Source: Paenibacillus chitinolyticus NBRC 15660
Lineage (GTDB): Bacteria; Bacillota; Bacilli; Paenibacillales; NBRC-103111
Assembly: GCF_000739915.1 (NCBI RefSeq)
Contig: NZ_BBJT01000009.1
Coordinates: forward strand, 62,001 to 126,000
Direction: 5' to 3'
Length of the DNA: 64,000 nt
The position numbers and the translations under genes were made by a program. Of the stretch, positions 1 to 11,698 are shown piece after piece. The notes beneath the pieces were generated by a model. That model saw only the letters and a program-made list of their open reading frames with translations, was not told the origin of the DNA and searched no databases. Every line of letters begins with the position of its first letter. Positions within the stretch are counted from its first letter, which is position 1.

Positions 1-571
1 GGTACGCCGCGTGGCCTCCCTTGCCCTTAAGGTCGATAAACAGCTCGGACGTGTTGGCGAACAAGATCCCGGGTCTGACCGCGATGGTACCGACCGGATA
101 TTCCGGCGCGATATGAAGGCCGACCATCTGCTCCGGCATCCAGTCGCTTAGTTCGGCGGAGGCCAGCATGGGAAGCGCTCCTCCGGGACCTTCTTCCGCG
201 GGTTGGAACACGACGACGAGGTCGTCTTTCATCGGACGCTGAGCGAACTGTGTCACAAGGCCGGCGCCGATGGACATGTGCACGTCATGCCCGCAGGCAT
301 GCATATATCCGGGGTGCTCGGACTGAAACGGGTAGCCGGTTTCTTCCGGAATCGGCAGGCCGTCCATATCGGCCCGGTATCCGAAGCGTTTGGAAGGATT
401 CGTCCCTTTGATATACACCAGAATGCCGGTGCGCCACGTGCGGATTTCCATCCGTTCCTGGGGCAGAGTCTGCAAATAATCGAGCAGCATGCGCTGGGTC
501 TTAAATTCCTGGAAACCCGGCTCGGGTATCCGGTGAAGCTGGCGCCGCAGTTCAATAAACGGGCTGGTCAC
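1..571 (-). CDS. N-acetyldiaminopimelate deacetylase (M20 peptidase family), 3' part missing
   Basis: Reading the minus strand from a GTG at 571, preceded by GGAGAG, gives an open frame to the window edge, about 190 residues. It contains the metal-binding motif HACGHD and the acidic motif PAEEGPGG typical of M20 amidohydrolases. The start [19 protein letters not shown] is like YkuR-type N-acetyldiaminopimelate deacetylases. These remove acetate from N-acetyl-LL-diaminopimelate in the acetylase branch of lysine and peptidoglycan synthesis. It lies 176 bases downstream of dapH on the same strand, which supports this substrate over a general aminoacylase. The C-terminal half lies outside the window. 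Confidence 0.85.
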   Translation of the reverse strand, partial: MTSPFIELRRQLHRIPEPGFQEFKTQRMLLDYLQTLPQERMEIRTWRTGILVYIKGTNPSKRFGYRADMDGLPIPEETGYPFQSEHPGYMHACGHDVHMSIGAGLVTQFAQRPMKDDLVVVFQPAEEGPGGALPMLASAELSDWMPEQMVGLHIAPEYPVGTIAVRPGILFANTSELFIDLKGKGGHAAY

Positions 572-747
572 GGTCGTTCTCTCCTTTTTTCGTTTGAATG
601 TACATCCGCAGGATTGAAAAAGGGCCCGGCGCCGGAAGCGCTGGGCCAAACAGCAGCGGCAGTCCGCCTGCCTTCAGGTAGGGTGCGCACATGCCGGAGT
701 TGTTCTTTTTATGTACAAGCGGAAGATGAACGGAAAACCCGCCGGGT

Positions 748-1458
748 CTACAGCTCGCGAAGCTCTTTCAAAATTTCCGTTTTGGATTTCGTTTTGTCGT
801 CGACTTTCTTGATGACACGGGCAGGCGTACCTGCTACAACTGTGAATTCAGGAACATCTTCTACTACCACGGCGCCCGCGGCCACGACGGAACCTTGACC
901 GATGCGTACGCCTTCGAGAATAACGGCGTTAGCGCCGATAAGAACATCGTCTTCGACTACGCAAGGCTGTGCGGAAGGAGGTTCGATCACTCCGGCTACA
1001 ACCGCTCCGGCACCGATGTGGCACATGTTGCCGATTTGAGCGCGTCCGCCGAGGATGGCGTTCATGTCGATCATCGTGCCTTCGCCGATGGAAGCGCCGA
1101 TATTGATAACCGCGCCCATCATAATAACGGCGTTGTTGCCGATGGAGACTTTGTCGCGGATGATGGAGCCTGGCTCGATACGCGCGTTAATGCCTTTCAG
1201 GTCAAGAAGAGGAATGGCGGAGTTGCGGCGGTCGGACTCGACCACATAATCTTCTATGTTCTGCTGATTGGATTCGATAATGGCCTGGATATCCGTCCAC
1301 TCGCCGAACAGGACACCGCTTTTGCCGGAAATGAAGGATTGGATGCCCGTTCCGAAATCAACGGCTTCCAGGTTTCCTTTTACATATACTTTCACGGGTG
1401 TCTTCTTTTGGCTGGTCTTAATAAACTGGATAATTTCTTCGGTATTCATCTGTGTCAT
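748..1458 (-). CDS. dapH: Tetrahydrodipicolinate N-acetyltransferase
   Basis: This 236-residue protein transfers acetyl from acetyl-CoA to tetrahydrodipicolinate, the committing step of the acetylated diaminopimelate branch. The N-terminal part (to about residue 85) resembles the DapH N-domain (TPVKVYVKG region). The rest is a left-handed beta-helix of hexapeptide repeats such as [17 protein letters not shown] and [12 protein letters not shown]. The start at 1458 (MTQMNTEE) is chosen because AGGAGGAG stands seven bases upstream. A longer frame to 1497 has no such site and adds residues not typical of the family. The next gene downstream is the matching deacetylase, so the two probably form an operon. 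Confidence 0.93.
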   Translation of the reverse strand: MTQMNTEEIIQFIKTSQKKTPVKVYVKGNLEAVDFGTGIQSFISGKSGVLFGEWTDIQAIIESNQQNIEDYVVESDRRNSAIPLLDLKGINARIEPGSIIRDKVSIGNNAVIMMGAVINIGASIGEGTMIDMNAILGGRAQIGNMCHIGAGAVVAGVIEPPSAQPCVVEDDVLIGANAVILEGVRIGQGSVVAAGAVVVEDVPEFTVVAGTPARVIKKVDDKTKSKTEILKELREL

Positions 1459-1616
1459 ACTTCCACTCCTCCTGGGGTACGTTATCTTTATCATCATAGC
1501 AGATGAAAAGCGCTTACGCGATAGATTGTCCGAAAAAACGACAGGATACGCAGGGCAGAGTCAAAATAACGGGGGCAAACACACGGAGAAGTGCGTAAAA
1601 TCATGTTATTTTACGG

Positions 1617-1645
1617 TTGACTTCTTTTGTCGAAAGTGGGATAAT
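1617..1645 (+). promoter_or_regulatory. Promoter of the pyr operon
   Basis: TTGACT (1617-1622) and GATAAT (1640-1645) are separated by exactly 17 bases, a good SigA-type promoter. Transcription would start near 1652, just before the PyrR-binding loop. No other strong promoter was seen between dapH and pyrR. Confidence 0.75.
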
Positions 1646-1662
1646 GGGCTTCAAGTGAATAG

Positions 1663-3341
<1,679 letters not shown>

Positions 3342-3469
3342 AGCGGGCCGGCAGGGAACGACAAGAGCAGCCGGCAAACGGAAACGGCTTGGACAAGTTG
3401 AACATATAACTCAGAAGCGGCAACATCGAGAGCAAATAACGGCTTTTCTATAGAGGAGAGGAAAACGGC

Positions 3470-4762
3470 ATGGGAATATGGATCTTAAACGGAAAATTGC
3501 TGGACGCCTCCGGTAAGGAAACAACGGGGCATGTGCTGGTGGAAAACGGCAAAATCGCGGCGGTCACAGCCGGTCAGGAGCAGCCGGACACAACCGGACA
3601 TGAGGTTATAGAAGCGGCGGGCAAGCTGGTTTCTCCGGGCTTTATCGATATGCACGTGCATTTGCGCGAACCGGGTTTCGAACACAAAGAAACGATAGCA
3701 AGCGGAACGCGGTCGGCAGCACGGGGCGGTTACACCACGATCGCCTGCATGCCGAATACGAAGCCGGTTATCGATACCGTCGAAACGGTTAAGCTCATCC
3801 AAGGTAAAGCGGAGAACGAAGGAAACGGCGTGAAAGTTCTTCCTTACGGATGCATCAGCCGCAACCAGCTCGGCCGCGAACTCACCGATTTCGAAGCCTT
3901 GAAAGACGCCGGAGTCGTGGCGTTTACGGATGACGGAGTCGGGGTGCAGAGCGCCCAGATGATGAAAGACGCGATGAAGCGGGCGGCTGAACTCGGCATG
4001 CCGATCGTCGCTCACTGCGAGGACGAGACGCTGGTAGTCGGAGCGCCGGTTTCCGAAGGGACGTTCGCCGATAAGAACGGACTTAAAGGAATTCCGAACG
4101 AGTCGGAGGCGATCCATGTAGGCCGCGATATCCTGCTGGCGGAAGCGACGGGCGTGCACTATCACGTCTGCCATGTGAGTACGGAGCAATCCGTACGGCT
4201 GATCCGGCTGGGCAAGCAAATCGGCGTGAAGGTGACGGCGGAAGTTTGCCCGCATCACCTGCTCCTTTCCGAAGAAGATATTCCGGGCATGGATGCCAAC
4301 TGGAAAATGAACCCGCCCCTGCGTTCCAAGCGGGACGTGGAAGCGGTGATCGAGGCGCTGGAGGACGGCACGATCGATATCATCGTGACCGATCACGCGC
4401 CGCACAGCGAGGAAGAGAAAGCCAAAGGCATGCAGCTTGCGCCTTTCGGGATCGTAGGCTTTGAAACGGCCTTTCCGCTCTTGTATACAAAGTTTGTCGC
4501 GACAGGCAAATGGTCGCTGGGCTTCCTGATCGAACGAATGACTTCCAAACCGGCCGAAGTGTTCGGACTGGAATCCGGACGGCTGCAGGTTGGAAGCGAT
4601 GCGGACCTTACGCTGGTTGATCTGGAAACCGAAAAAGAAGTAGATCCGGCGGCATTTTTGTCCAAGAGCCGCAACACGCCGTTCACGGGCTGGAAGCTGA
4701 AAGGTTGGCCGGTACTGACGATGGTAGGCGGCAAAATCGCCTGGACGGAAACAAACGAATAG
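3470..4762 (+). CDS. pyrC: Dihydroorotase
   Basis: This 430-residue zinc amidohydrolase closes carbamoyl-aspartate to dihydroorotate, the third pyrimidine step. The metal motif HVHLREPG is at about residues 62-69. Later metal-site motifs are seen in AHCED and TDHAPHS. Length and order fit the class I type found in Gram-positive pyr operons. The ATG at 3470 follows GAGGAGAGG by about seven bases. A 128-base gap separates it from pyrB. No PyrR-binding element or terminator was seen in the gap, so it should be co-transcribed. Confidence 0.96.
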   Translation: MGIWILNGKLLDASGKETTGHVLVENGKIAAVTAGQEQPDTTGHEVIEAAGKLVSPGFIDMHVHLREPGFEHKETIASGTRSAARGGYTTIACMPNTKPVIDTVETVKLIQGKAENEGNGVKVLPYGCISRNQLGRELTDFEALKDAGVVAFTDDGVGVQSAQMMKDAMKRAAELGMPIVAHCEDETLVVGAPVSEGTFADKNGLKGIPNESEAIHVGRDILLAEATGVHYHVCHVSTEQSVRLIRLGKQIGVKVTAEVCPHHLLLSEEDIPGMDANWKMNPPLRSKRDVEAVIEALEDGTIDIIVTDHAPHSEEEKAKGMQLAPFGIVGFETAFPLLYTKFVATGKWSLGFLIERMTSKPAEVFGLESGRLQVGSDADLTLVDLETEKEVDPAAFLSKSRNTPFTGWKLKGWPVLTMVGGKIAWTETNE

Positions 4763-4797
4763 ACAACACGAAACATATAGAGAAGGAGCTGAGGGGC

Positions 4798-5976
4798 ATG
4801 AAGGCAAAGGCAAGACTGCTGCTGGAAGATGGAACGCTTTTTACGGGTAAATCGTTCGGGGCCGAAGGGGATTCGGTCGGCGAGGTTGTATTCAATACGG
4901 GAATTACGGGGTACCAGGAGGTACTGTCCGACCCGTCCTACTGCGGACAAATCGTGACGATGACTTATCCGCTGATCGGGAACTACGGCATTTCGCGGGA
5001 TGACTTCGAGTCCGTGAGACCGTTTGTCCACGGGTTCGTCGTACGCCGGCATGAAGAGGCGCCGAGCAACTGGCGCGCCCAGTACACCTTGGGCAACCTG
5101 CTCAAAGAATACGGCATCATCGGTATCAGCGATATCGACACGCGCATGCTGACCCGTAAAATCCGTCATCACGGCGTTATGAAAGGTCTGCTGACCACTT
5201 CTGACCGCTCGGTTGAAGAATTGAAGGAAATGCTGCAGACGACTCCGCTTATGACCACGCAAGTATCGACGGTATCGACGCCGCATGTATTCAGCGCGCC
5301 GGGCAACCGCGAGCGTGTAGTCCTTGTGGACTTCGGAGCGAAGAGCGGAATTGTCCGCGATCTGACGAAACGCGGCTGCGACGTGGTTGTCGTGCCTCAG
5401 GACTCGACAGCGGAGCAAATTATGCGCCTTGCGCCGGACGGTGTCCTGCTTTCCAACGGCCCTGGGGACCCTAAAGACGTTCCTCATGCGGTTGAAACGG
5501 TCCGTCAGCTTCTGGGCCAAGTGCCTGTCTTCGGAATCTGTCTCGGTCATCAGCTTTTCGCCCTGGCCTGCGGCGCGGACACCGAGAAACTGAAATTCGG
5601 ACATCGCGGCGGCAACCACCCGGTGAAAGATCTCATTTCCGGACGCTGCTACATCACTTCCCAGAACCACGGCTACACCGTTAAAGAAGAATCCATCGCC
5701 GGTACGGACTTGATCGTTACTCACATCAACAACAACGACCGTACGATCGAAGGACTTAAACATAACCAATATCCCGCATTTTCGGTCCAATATCACCCTG
5801 AAGCGGCTCCGGGACCTTTCGATTCGAGCTACTTGTTCGACGATTTCCTGACCATGATCCGCTCGCATCAAACCGATAACCCGCAGGCTCCGCGTCAAGC
5901 GCAAATGCTTGCCGCCTGGAAAGCCGAGCAGTCTGACAACACGTCGAAAGGAGAACTTCACTATGCCCAAAAATGA
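4798..5976 (+). CDS. carA: Carbamoyl-phosphate synthase small (glutaminase) subunit
   Basis: This 392-residue subunit hydrolyses glutamine and passes ammonia to the large subunit. The N-terminal carbamoyl-phosphate synthase domain is followed by a class I glutamine amidotransferase domain. Its nucleophile is Cys248 in GICLGHQL, and its His/Glu pair is in YHPEA (His333, Glu335). The start at 4798 ([12 protein letters not shown]) follows AGAAGGAG and matches family N-termini; an upstream in-frame start would overlap pyrC. The 3' end overlaps carB by 14 bases. Its place inside the pyr operon marks it as the pyrimidine-dedicated enzyme (PyrAA). Confidence 0.96.
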   Translation: MKAKARLLLEDGTLFTGKSFGAEGDSVGEVVFNTGITGYQEVLSDPSYCGQIVTMTYPLIGNYGISRDDFESVRPFVHGFVVRRHEEAPSNWRAQYTLGNLLKEYGIIGISDIDTRMLTRKIRHHGVMKGLLTTSDRSVEELKEMLQTTPLMTTQVSTVSTPHVFSAPGNRERVVLVDFGAKSGIVRDLTKRGCDVVVVPQDSTAEQIMRLAPDGVLLSNGPGDPKDVPHAVETVRQLLGQVPVFGICLGHQLFALACGADTEKLKFGHRGGNHPVKDLISGRCYITSQNHGYTVKEESIAGTDLIVTHINNNDRTIEGLKHNQYPAFSVQYHPEAAPGPFDSSYLFDDFLTMIRSHQTDNPQAPRQAQMLAAWKAEQSDNTSKGELHYAQK

Positions 5977-8900
5977 GAAGCTCAAAAAAATTCTGGTGAT
6001 TGGATCCGGACCGATTGTCATCGGCCAAGCTGCGGAGTTTGACTATGCCGGCACACAAGCGTGCCAGGCTCTTAAAGAAGAAGGAATGGAAGTTGTCCTG
6101 ATCAACAGCAACCCGGCAACAATCATGACCGACACAAACATGGCCGACAAAGTATACATCGAGCCGATTACGCTTGATTTCGTTACCCAAATTATCCGCC
6201 AGGAGCGTCCGGACGGACTGCTTCCGACACTCGGGGGACAAACGGGTCTGAACATGGCGGTTGAGCTTGCACGTGCAGGCGTCCTGGAACAGGAGAACGT
6301 AAAACTGCTCGGCACACAGCTTACGGCTATCGAGAAGGCCGAGGATCGCGACTTGTTCCGCGATTTGATGCGCGAGCTGGAGCAGCCGGTACCGGACAGC
6401 ACCATCGTAACGACTGTTCCGGAAGCCGTGGACTTTGCTAACGAAATCGGCTACCCGATTATCGTGCGTCCGGCTTACACGCTAGGCGGTACAGGCGGCG
6501 GGATCTGCCACAGCGAGGAAGAACTTGTGGAAACCGTGGCATCGGGTATCCGCTACAGCCCGATTTCCCAGTGTCTCGTCGAGAAAAGCATTGCGGGCAT
6601 GAAAGAAGTGGAGTACGAAGTCATGCGCGACGCCAACGATAACTGCATCGTCGTCTGCAACATGGAAAACTTCGACCCGGTTGGCGTTCACACGGGTGAC
6701 AGCATCGTCGTAGCTCCGAGCCAGACGCTTTCGGACCGCGAGTACCAGATGCTCCGCTCGGCATCGCTGAAAATCATCCGCGCGCTGAACATCGAAGGCG
6801 GGTGTAACGTTCAGTTCGCCCTGGATCCGTTCAGCTTCCAATATTACGTCATCGAAGTAAATCCACGCGTAAGCCGCTCTTCGGCGCTCGCTTCCAAAGC
6901 GACCGGTTACCCGATCGCCAAAATGGCGGCCAAAATCGCAATCGGCTACACGCTGGATGAGCTCGTAAACCCGGTTACCGGCCAAACATACGCCTGCTTC
7001 GAGCCAACGCTCGATTACATCGTCTCCAAAATTCCGCGCTGGCCGTTCGATAAATTCATCAACGCCAACCGCAAACTCGGAACGCAAATGAAAGCGACGG
7101 GCGAAGTGATGGCGATCGGCCGTACGTTTGAAGAGTCGATCCACAAAGCGATCCGTTCTCTGGAAATCGGCGTACACCGCTTGTTCCTGAAAGAAACGGA
7201 TCTCCTGGATCAAGAAACTCTTGAACTCCGCCTGCAGAAACCGGACGACGAGCGTATCTTCCTGCTCGCCGAAGCTTTCCGCCGCGGCTACACGATCGAA
7301 CAGCTTCAAGACTTGACCCAAATCGACTGGTGGTTCCTGCACAAGCTGGACGGCATGATCCGGTACGAGCAGGAAATCGCCTTGGAAGAGCTGGACAACG
7401 AAGTGCTGTACGATGCCAAGCGCATGGGCTTCACGGATCGTGCCATCGCCGAAATCCGCAGTCTCGCCGGTCGCAGCACCTTCACAAAAGAAGCGGAGAT
7501 CCGCGAATACCGTCTGAATCAGAACATCAAACCGGTCTATAAAATGGTCGACACCTGCGCAGCAGAGTTCGAAGCGACTACACCGTACTACTACTCAACT
7601 TATGAGATGGAAGACGAAGTACTGGAAACCGAGAAACAAAAGGTTGTCGTACTCGGCTCCGGACCTATCCGGATCGGTCAGGGAATCGAGTTCGATTACT
7701 CCACCGTCCATGCGGTATGGGCTATCCAGGCTGCCGGCTACGAAGCGGTCATTATCAACAACAACCCGGAGACGGTTTCCACCGACTTTAACACGTCGGA
7801 TCGTTTGTACTTCGAGCCGCTCTTCTTCGAAGATGTCATGAACGTTATCGAACGCGAGAAGCCGATCGGCGTCATCGTTCAATTCGGAGGTCAGACGGCG
7901 ATCAATCTGGCGGCTCCGCTCTCCAAAGCCGGCGTACGCATTCTGGGCAGCGACCTGGAAAGCATCGATAAAGCCGAGGACCGCAAAAAGTTCGAAGCTT
8001 TGCTTCGCAAGCTTGATATCGCACAGCCGCCGGGCGGCACGGTTACTTCCGTGGATCAAGCGGTTGGAACGGCTGCGCAGTTCGGTTACCCGGTGCTTGT
8101 CCGTCCTTCCTACGTACTCGGCGGGCGCGCTATGGAAATCGTCTACTCTGATGAAGAACTTCTCAGCTACATGGAGTACGCGGTGAAAATCAACCCGGAA
8201 CATCCGGTCCTGATCGACCGCTATATGCTCGGCAAAGAAGTGGAAGTCGATGCGATCTGCGATAAAGAAACGGTGCTCATTCCGGGTATCATGGAACATG
8301 TGGAGCGTGCCGGGGTTCACTCCGGCGACTCTATCGCGGTCTATCCGCCGCAGTCTCTTTCGGACGAGATCAAAAATCAGATTATCGATATCACGACTAA
8401 AATCGGACTGGAACTTCAAGTGGTCGGTCTGGTCAACATCCAGTTCGTTATCCACAACGAGCAGGTATACGTGATCGAAGTGAATCCGCGCTCCTCGCGT
8501 ACGGTTCCTTTCCTTAGCAAGGTGACCAATATCCCGATGGCCAACTTGGCTACACGGGTGATCATGGGCCAGAAGCTTACCGAAATGGGCTACCAAAGCG
8601 GCCTTTGGCCGGAAGACAACTTCGTATCGGTCAAAGTTCCGGTGTTCTCCTTCGCCAAACTGCGCCGCGTAGATACGACTCTCGGACCGGAGATGAAATC
8701 GACGGGCGAGGTTATGGGACGCGACGTCAACTTTGCGAAAGCTCTTTACAAGGGTCTGATCGGCGCAGGGATGAAAATTCCGGCCGCGGGAGCCATCATC
8801 GCGACCGTCGCGGACAAAGACAAGGAAGAAGCCGTGGAAATTTTCGGCGGATTCCAACGCCTTGGTTACAAAATCATCGCGACCGGCGGTACGGCTCAGG

Positions 8901-9172
8901 TGCTCGAAGCCGCGGGCGTTCCGGTTACGACCGTGAATAAACTGAGCGAAGGCTCGCCGAACATTCTGGATCTGATCCGCAGCGGAGAAGCGCACTTTGT
9001 CGTCAACACGTTGACAAAGGGCAAAACGCCTCAGCGCGACGGATTCCGCATCCGCCGCGAAGCGGTGGAAAACGGCGTCGTCTGCATGACCTCGCTCGAC
9101 ACGGTTCGTGCCCTGCTTCATATGCTCGAAGCGATCAACTTCTCGTCCCGCTCTATGCCGGTATACGCGTAA
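5963..9172 (+). CDS. carB: Carbamoyl-phosphate synthase large subunit
   Basis: This 1069-residue subunit makes carbamoyl phosphate from bicarbonate, ammonia and two ATP. Two homologous halves are visible, each with a pre-ATP-grasp and an ATP-grasp domain. They begin at [18 protein letters not shown] (about residue 11) and at [17 protein letters not shown] (about 560). A methylglyoxal-synthase-like allosteric domain follows at about 930-1069. The start at 5963 has AAAGGAG upstream, inside the end of carA. The overlap suggests coupled synthesis of the two subunits. Full length for the family. Confidence 0.97.
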   Translation: MPKNEKLKKILVIGSGPIVIGQAAEFDYAGTQACQALKEEGMEVVLINSNPATIMTDTNMADKVYIEPITLDFVTQIIRQERPDGLLPTLGGQTGLNMAVELARAGVLEQENVKLLGTQLTAIEKAEDRDLFRDLMRELEQPVPDSTIVTTVPEAVDFANEIGYPIIVRPAYTLGGTGGGICHSEEELVETVASGIRYSPISQCLVEKSIAGMKEVEYEVMRDANDNCIVVCNMENFDPVGVHTGDSIVVAPSQTLSDREYQMLRSASLKIIRALNIEGGCNVQFALDPFSFQYYVIEVNPRVSRSSALASKATGYPIAKMAAKIAIGYTLDELVNPVTGQTYACFEPTLDYIVSKIPRWPFDKFINANRKLGTQMKATGEVMAIGRTFEESIHKAIRSLEIGVHRLFLKETDLLDQETLELRLQKPDDERIFLLAEAFRRGYTIEQLQDLTQIDWWFLHKLDGMIRYEQEIALEELDNEVLYDAKRMGFTDRAIAEIRSLAGRSTFTKEAEIREYRLNQNIKPVYKMVDTCAAEFEATTPYYYSTYEMEDEVLETEKQKVVVLGSGPIRIGQGIEFDYSTVHAVWAIQAAGYEAVIINNNPETVSTDFNTSDRLYFEPLFFEDVMNVIEREKPIGVIVQFGGQTAINLAAPLSKAGVRILGSDLESIDKAEDRKKFEALLRKLDIAQPPGGTVTSVDQAVGTAAQFGYPVLVRPSYVLGGRAMEIVYSDEELLSYMEYAVKINPEHPVLIDRYMLGKEVEVDAICDKETVLIPGIMEHVERAGVHSGDSIAVYPPQSLSDEIKNQIIDITTKIGLELQVVGLVNIQFVIHNEQVYVIEVNPRSSRTVPFLSKVTNIPMANLATRVIMGQKLTEMGYQSGLWPEDNFVSVKVPVFSFAKLRRVDTTLGPEMKSTGEVMGRDVNFAKALYKGLIGAGMKIPAAGAIIATVADKDKEEAVEIFGGFQRLGYKIIATGGTAQVLEAAGVPVTTVNKLSEGSPNILDLIRSGEAHFVVNTLTKGKTPQRDGFRIRREAVENGVVCMTSLDTVRALLHMLEAINFSSRSMPVYA

Positions 9173-9195
9173 GCGGACGGGTTCAAATCAAATCA

Positions 9196-9244
9196 GGGGA
9201 TGTGCGCACAACCGGCCTGCCAAGGCCGGGAGCGTAACATCCCC
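9196..9244 (+). other. Strong stem-loop in the pyrF leader
   Basis: GGGGATGT (9196-9203) pairs with ACATCCCC (9237-9244). Inside, ACCGGCC and GGCCGG make a second paired segment around a short loop. There is no T-run, so it is not a normal terminator. It lies in the 121-base gap between carB and pyrF and ends about 50 bases before the pyrF start. Confidence 0.6.
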
Positions 9245-9293
9245 TCCTTATGAACGCAGGAATAAAACAAACCATTGGAGAGGAGAATGCCGG

Positions 9294-10028
9294 ATGGAAA
9301 CCGCAAGAGCACAATCTGCCGGACGGATCATGGTAGCGCTTGATTATGCGTCGGCAGACGAAGCGGATACGCTCATTCAGGAACTTCGAGGAATTCCGTG
9401 TTACATGAAAGTGGGGATGCAGCTGTTTTACGCAGCCGGGCCCCGTTTCGTAGCGCGTTTGAAGGACGAGGGCTACAACGTATTTCTGGATGTGAAAATG
9501 CATGATATTCCGAACACGGTCAAAGGCGGATCCGAAAGCGTGACTCGCCTTGGAGTGGATATGTTCAACGTCCACGCTGCCGGAGGCATCAAGATGATGG
9601 AAGGCGCCTTGGAGGGTGTGGACAAGGCCCTTGGCGGAGGCGCGGCTAAGCGTCCCCGGGTCATTGCGGTTACACAGCTGACCAGCACCAGCCAAATGAT
9701 GCTGAACGAGGAAATCGGCATTGCCGGCCGGGTGGAGGATGCAGTCGTCCGTTACGCGCGTCTGGCTCGCCAAGCGGGTCTGCAGGGTGTCGTCGCGTCA
9801 CCGCTGGAAGTGTCCGCCGTTAAGGAAGCGTGCGGCGCCGATTTTATCACGGTGACTCCGGGAATCCGGCCCGCCGGGGCGGCATTGGGCGACCAGAACC
9901 GGGTCATGACGCCTGCCGAAGCTTTCACGGCCGGAACCGATTATGTGGTAATCGGCCGTCCGATAACGGCCGCACCTGACCCGCGCCAAGCGCTGGAACA
10001 AATTTTGGATTCGCTGGAGATAAGATAA
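9294..10028 (+). CDS. pyrF: Orotidine 5'-phosphate decarboxylase
   Basis: This 244-residue TIM-barrel enzyme converts OMP to UMP, the last step of the pathway. The start region MVALDYAS and the catalytic stretch DVKMHDIPNTVKG (about residues 66-78) carry the conserved Asp and Lys residues. TPGIRPAGAALGDQ and YVVIGRPIT form the phosphate-binding end. The ATG at 9294 follows GGAGAGGAG by eight bases. Another ATG at 9287 is out of frame. In many relatives pyrK and pyrD sit just before pyrF, but here carB is the neighbour. Confidence 0.95.
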   Translation: METARAQSAGRIMVALDYASADEADTLIQELRGIPCYMKVGMQLFYAAGPRFVARLKDEGYNVFLDVKMHDIPNTVKGGSESVTRLGVDMFNVHAAGGIKMMEGALEGVDKALGGGAAKRPRVIAVTQLTSTSQMMLNEEIGIAGRVEDAVVRYARLARQAGLQGVVASPLEVSAVKEACGADFITVTPGIRPAGAALGDQNRVMTPAEAFTAGTDYVVIGRPITAAPDPRQALEQILDSLEIR

Positions 10029-10083
10029 ACCTCTCCTTATATAAAAGCAAAACTCTTATACACAGGAACGGAGTGATTGGATA

Positions 10084-10725
10084 ATGAACACAGCGCAATC
10101 GACAGAACGTGAGATAGCGGCTTCCCTGCTTAAGATCGGAGCGGTAGCTTTGCGTCCGCACGAACCTTTTACCTGGACATCCGGAATCAAATCGCCGATC
10201 TACTGCGATAACCGTCTGACGATGTCGCACCCCGAAATCCGTGATGCTATCGCAGAAGCGTTTGCAGACAAAATCCGCTCGGAATACCCGCAGACCGAAG
10301 TAGTCGCAGGTACGGCGACGGCCGGTATACCGCACGCGGCATGGGTAGCCCAGAAGCTCGGGCTTCCGATGATTTACGTGAGAGACAAGGCCAAAGGCCA
10401 CGGCAAGCAAAATCAGATCGAAGGCGCTCTGGCGGCAGGACAGAAGGTCATCGTGATCGAGGATCTGATTTCGACGGGCGGAAGCTCGCTGAAAGCGGCG
10501 CTGGCCGTCAATGAAGCCGGCGGTCAGGCGCTGGGTGTGCTGGCTATCTTCTCCTACCAGCTCGACAAAGGCATCCAGGCGTTCGCCGAAGCCGGCATTC
10601 CATTGGATACGCTGACCAACTATTCCAGGCTTCTTGAAGTAGCCGTGGAACAAGGGGCCATCGCCCAGAATGATCTGGAGCTGCTTCGCTCCTGGCGCGA
10701 AGACCCGGCTTCCTACGGAGTGTAA
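10084..10725 (+). CDS. pyrE: Orotate phosphoribosyltransferase
   Basis: This 213-residue enzyme joins orotate and PRPP to give OMP. The PRPP loop is [14 protein letters not shown] (about residues 121-134), and the orotate-binding end includes KSPIYCDNR near the N-terminus. It is the last gene of the operon, 55 bases after pyrF, and is followed by a strong terminator 230 bases on. A GGAG lies upstream of the ATG at 10084. Length is normal. Confidence 0.95.
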   Translation: MNTAQSTEREIAASLLKIGAVALRPHEPFTWTSGIKSPIYCDNRLTMSHPEIRDAIAEAFADKIRSEYPQTEVVAGTATAGIPHAAWVAQKLGLPMIYVRDKAKGHGKQNQIEGALAAGQKVIVIEDLISTGGSSLKAALAVNEAGGQALGVLAIFSYQLDKGIQAFAEAGIPLDTLTNYSRLLEVAVEQGAIAQNDLELLRSWREDPASYGV

Positions 10726-10956
10726 AGCGGTAAGGCCGGCAGTGCGGACAAGACGAGACGGGACCGGACCGGGAATAGGTGGTTGAACCCCGGTTCGTGA
10801 GCATCTGCCGGCATAAACCGGAACAAGGCCGGCATACGCTGCGGCGTTGACGGGGATCCGGGATAGGCGTTTCTTGAAGCAAAAGAACTGTCCGCGGCGA
10901 CCACCGTCATGCGACGATACGACGCATTTGGAGCTGCTCGCGGTGTGAAACCTGAT

Positions 10957-11014
10957 CCAAAACAAAAAGACCACCACCCGCCATATTGCGGCGTTGGAGG
11001 TCTTTTTGTTTTGG
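10957..11014. terminator. Terminator closing the pyr operon, probably bidirectional
   Basis: A 16-base arm, CCAAAACAAAAAGACC (10957-10972), pairs perfectly with 10999-11014, with a smaller CCGC/GCGG hairpin in the loop. The T-rich and A-rich arms let it act on both strands. It also serves the end of the convergent GNAT gene. The rest of 10726-11120 shows no supported gene. Confidence 0.85.
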
Positions 11015-11120
11015 AAGGGTTGCGTCCCTGGTCACCGCAAAATCTTAACGGTTTCGCGGTTGACAGGCGTCGTGGAAGGGCGCCCCGTGCTGGGGGTACA
11101 CCTGTTTCGACTGTCGGTTT

Positions 11121-11630
11121 TCAGCCTACGCGCTTACCCATAATGATCAGATCCCGCTCGATTCCGTCCAGCTCCGCGATCCGCGGAAGTTCCGCCCATT
11201 TGGCAAAACCGTAACGGTCGAAGAGGGCAAGGCTGTGCGCGTTATGCCCGAAAATAAAGCCGAGTACGGTTTTAATGCCGAGCTCCGGACAGGCGGCGAT
11301 GGCTTTCTCCAGGAGATAACGTCCCAGACCGCGACCGCGGCACTCCTCATCGAGGTAAATGCTTACCTCGGCGGTGCCGTTATAGGCAGGACGGCCGTAG
11401 AAAGATTGGAAGCTCAGCCAGCCCCAGATCTTGCCGTCTTTTTCAAGCACCCAAATCGGGCGAGTTTCCGGGTTGTGCTCGGCAAACCAGTTTTCCCGGC
11501 TCTGGACGGTCACCGGTTCAAGGTCGGCCGTGACCATTCTACCCGGAATGGTTGAATTGTAAATGTGCACGATGGCGGGAAGATCCGCCGGTACAGCGTC
11601 TCTGAGCTTGTAAGTATCCTGTTGCTGCAT
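11121..11630 (-). CDS. GNAT N-acetyltransferase, phosphinothricin/methionine-sulfoximine type
   Basis: This 169-residue protein has the order and motifs of the Pat/YwnH group of GNAT enzymes. These are IVHIYNSTIPGRMVTAD near the N-terminus, WLSFQSFYGRPAYNGTAEVSIYL in the middle, and the acetyl-CoA loop CRGRGLGRYLL at about residues 95-105. Family members acetylate amino groups of toxic amino-acid analogues such as phosphinothricin or methionine sulfoximine. The true substrate cannot be read from sequence. GGAGG precedes the ATG at 11630. Confidence 0.8.
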   Translation of the reverse strand: MQQQDTYKLRDAVPADLPAIVHIYNSTIPGRMVTADLEPVTVQSRENWFAEHNPETRPIWVLEKDGKIWGWLSFQSFYGRPAYNGTAEVSIYLDEECRGRGLGRYLLEKAIAACPELGIKTVLGFIFGHNAHSLALFDRYGFAKWAELPRIAELDGIERDLIIMGKRVG

Positions 11631-11698
11631 ACCTGATCCTCCGTTTTCGAGTACGATGATTTAATTTTATCATGGTTAACGGAGCTAGGCCGCATTTT

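Noticed and set aside
4393-6021. Long open frame on the minus strand opposite pyrC, carA and carB
   Set aside because: It is a mirror of well-supported genes, with Arg/His-rich sequence, no ribosome site and no recognised domain.
7595-9121. 508-codon open frame on the minus strand opposite carB
   Set aside because: Antisense to a certain gene; basic, motif-free composition typical of shadow frames in GC-rich DNA.
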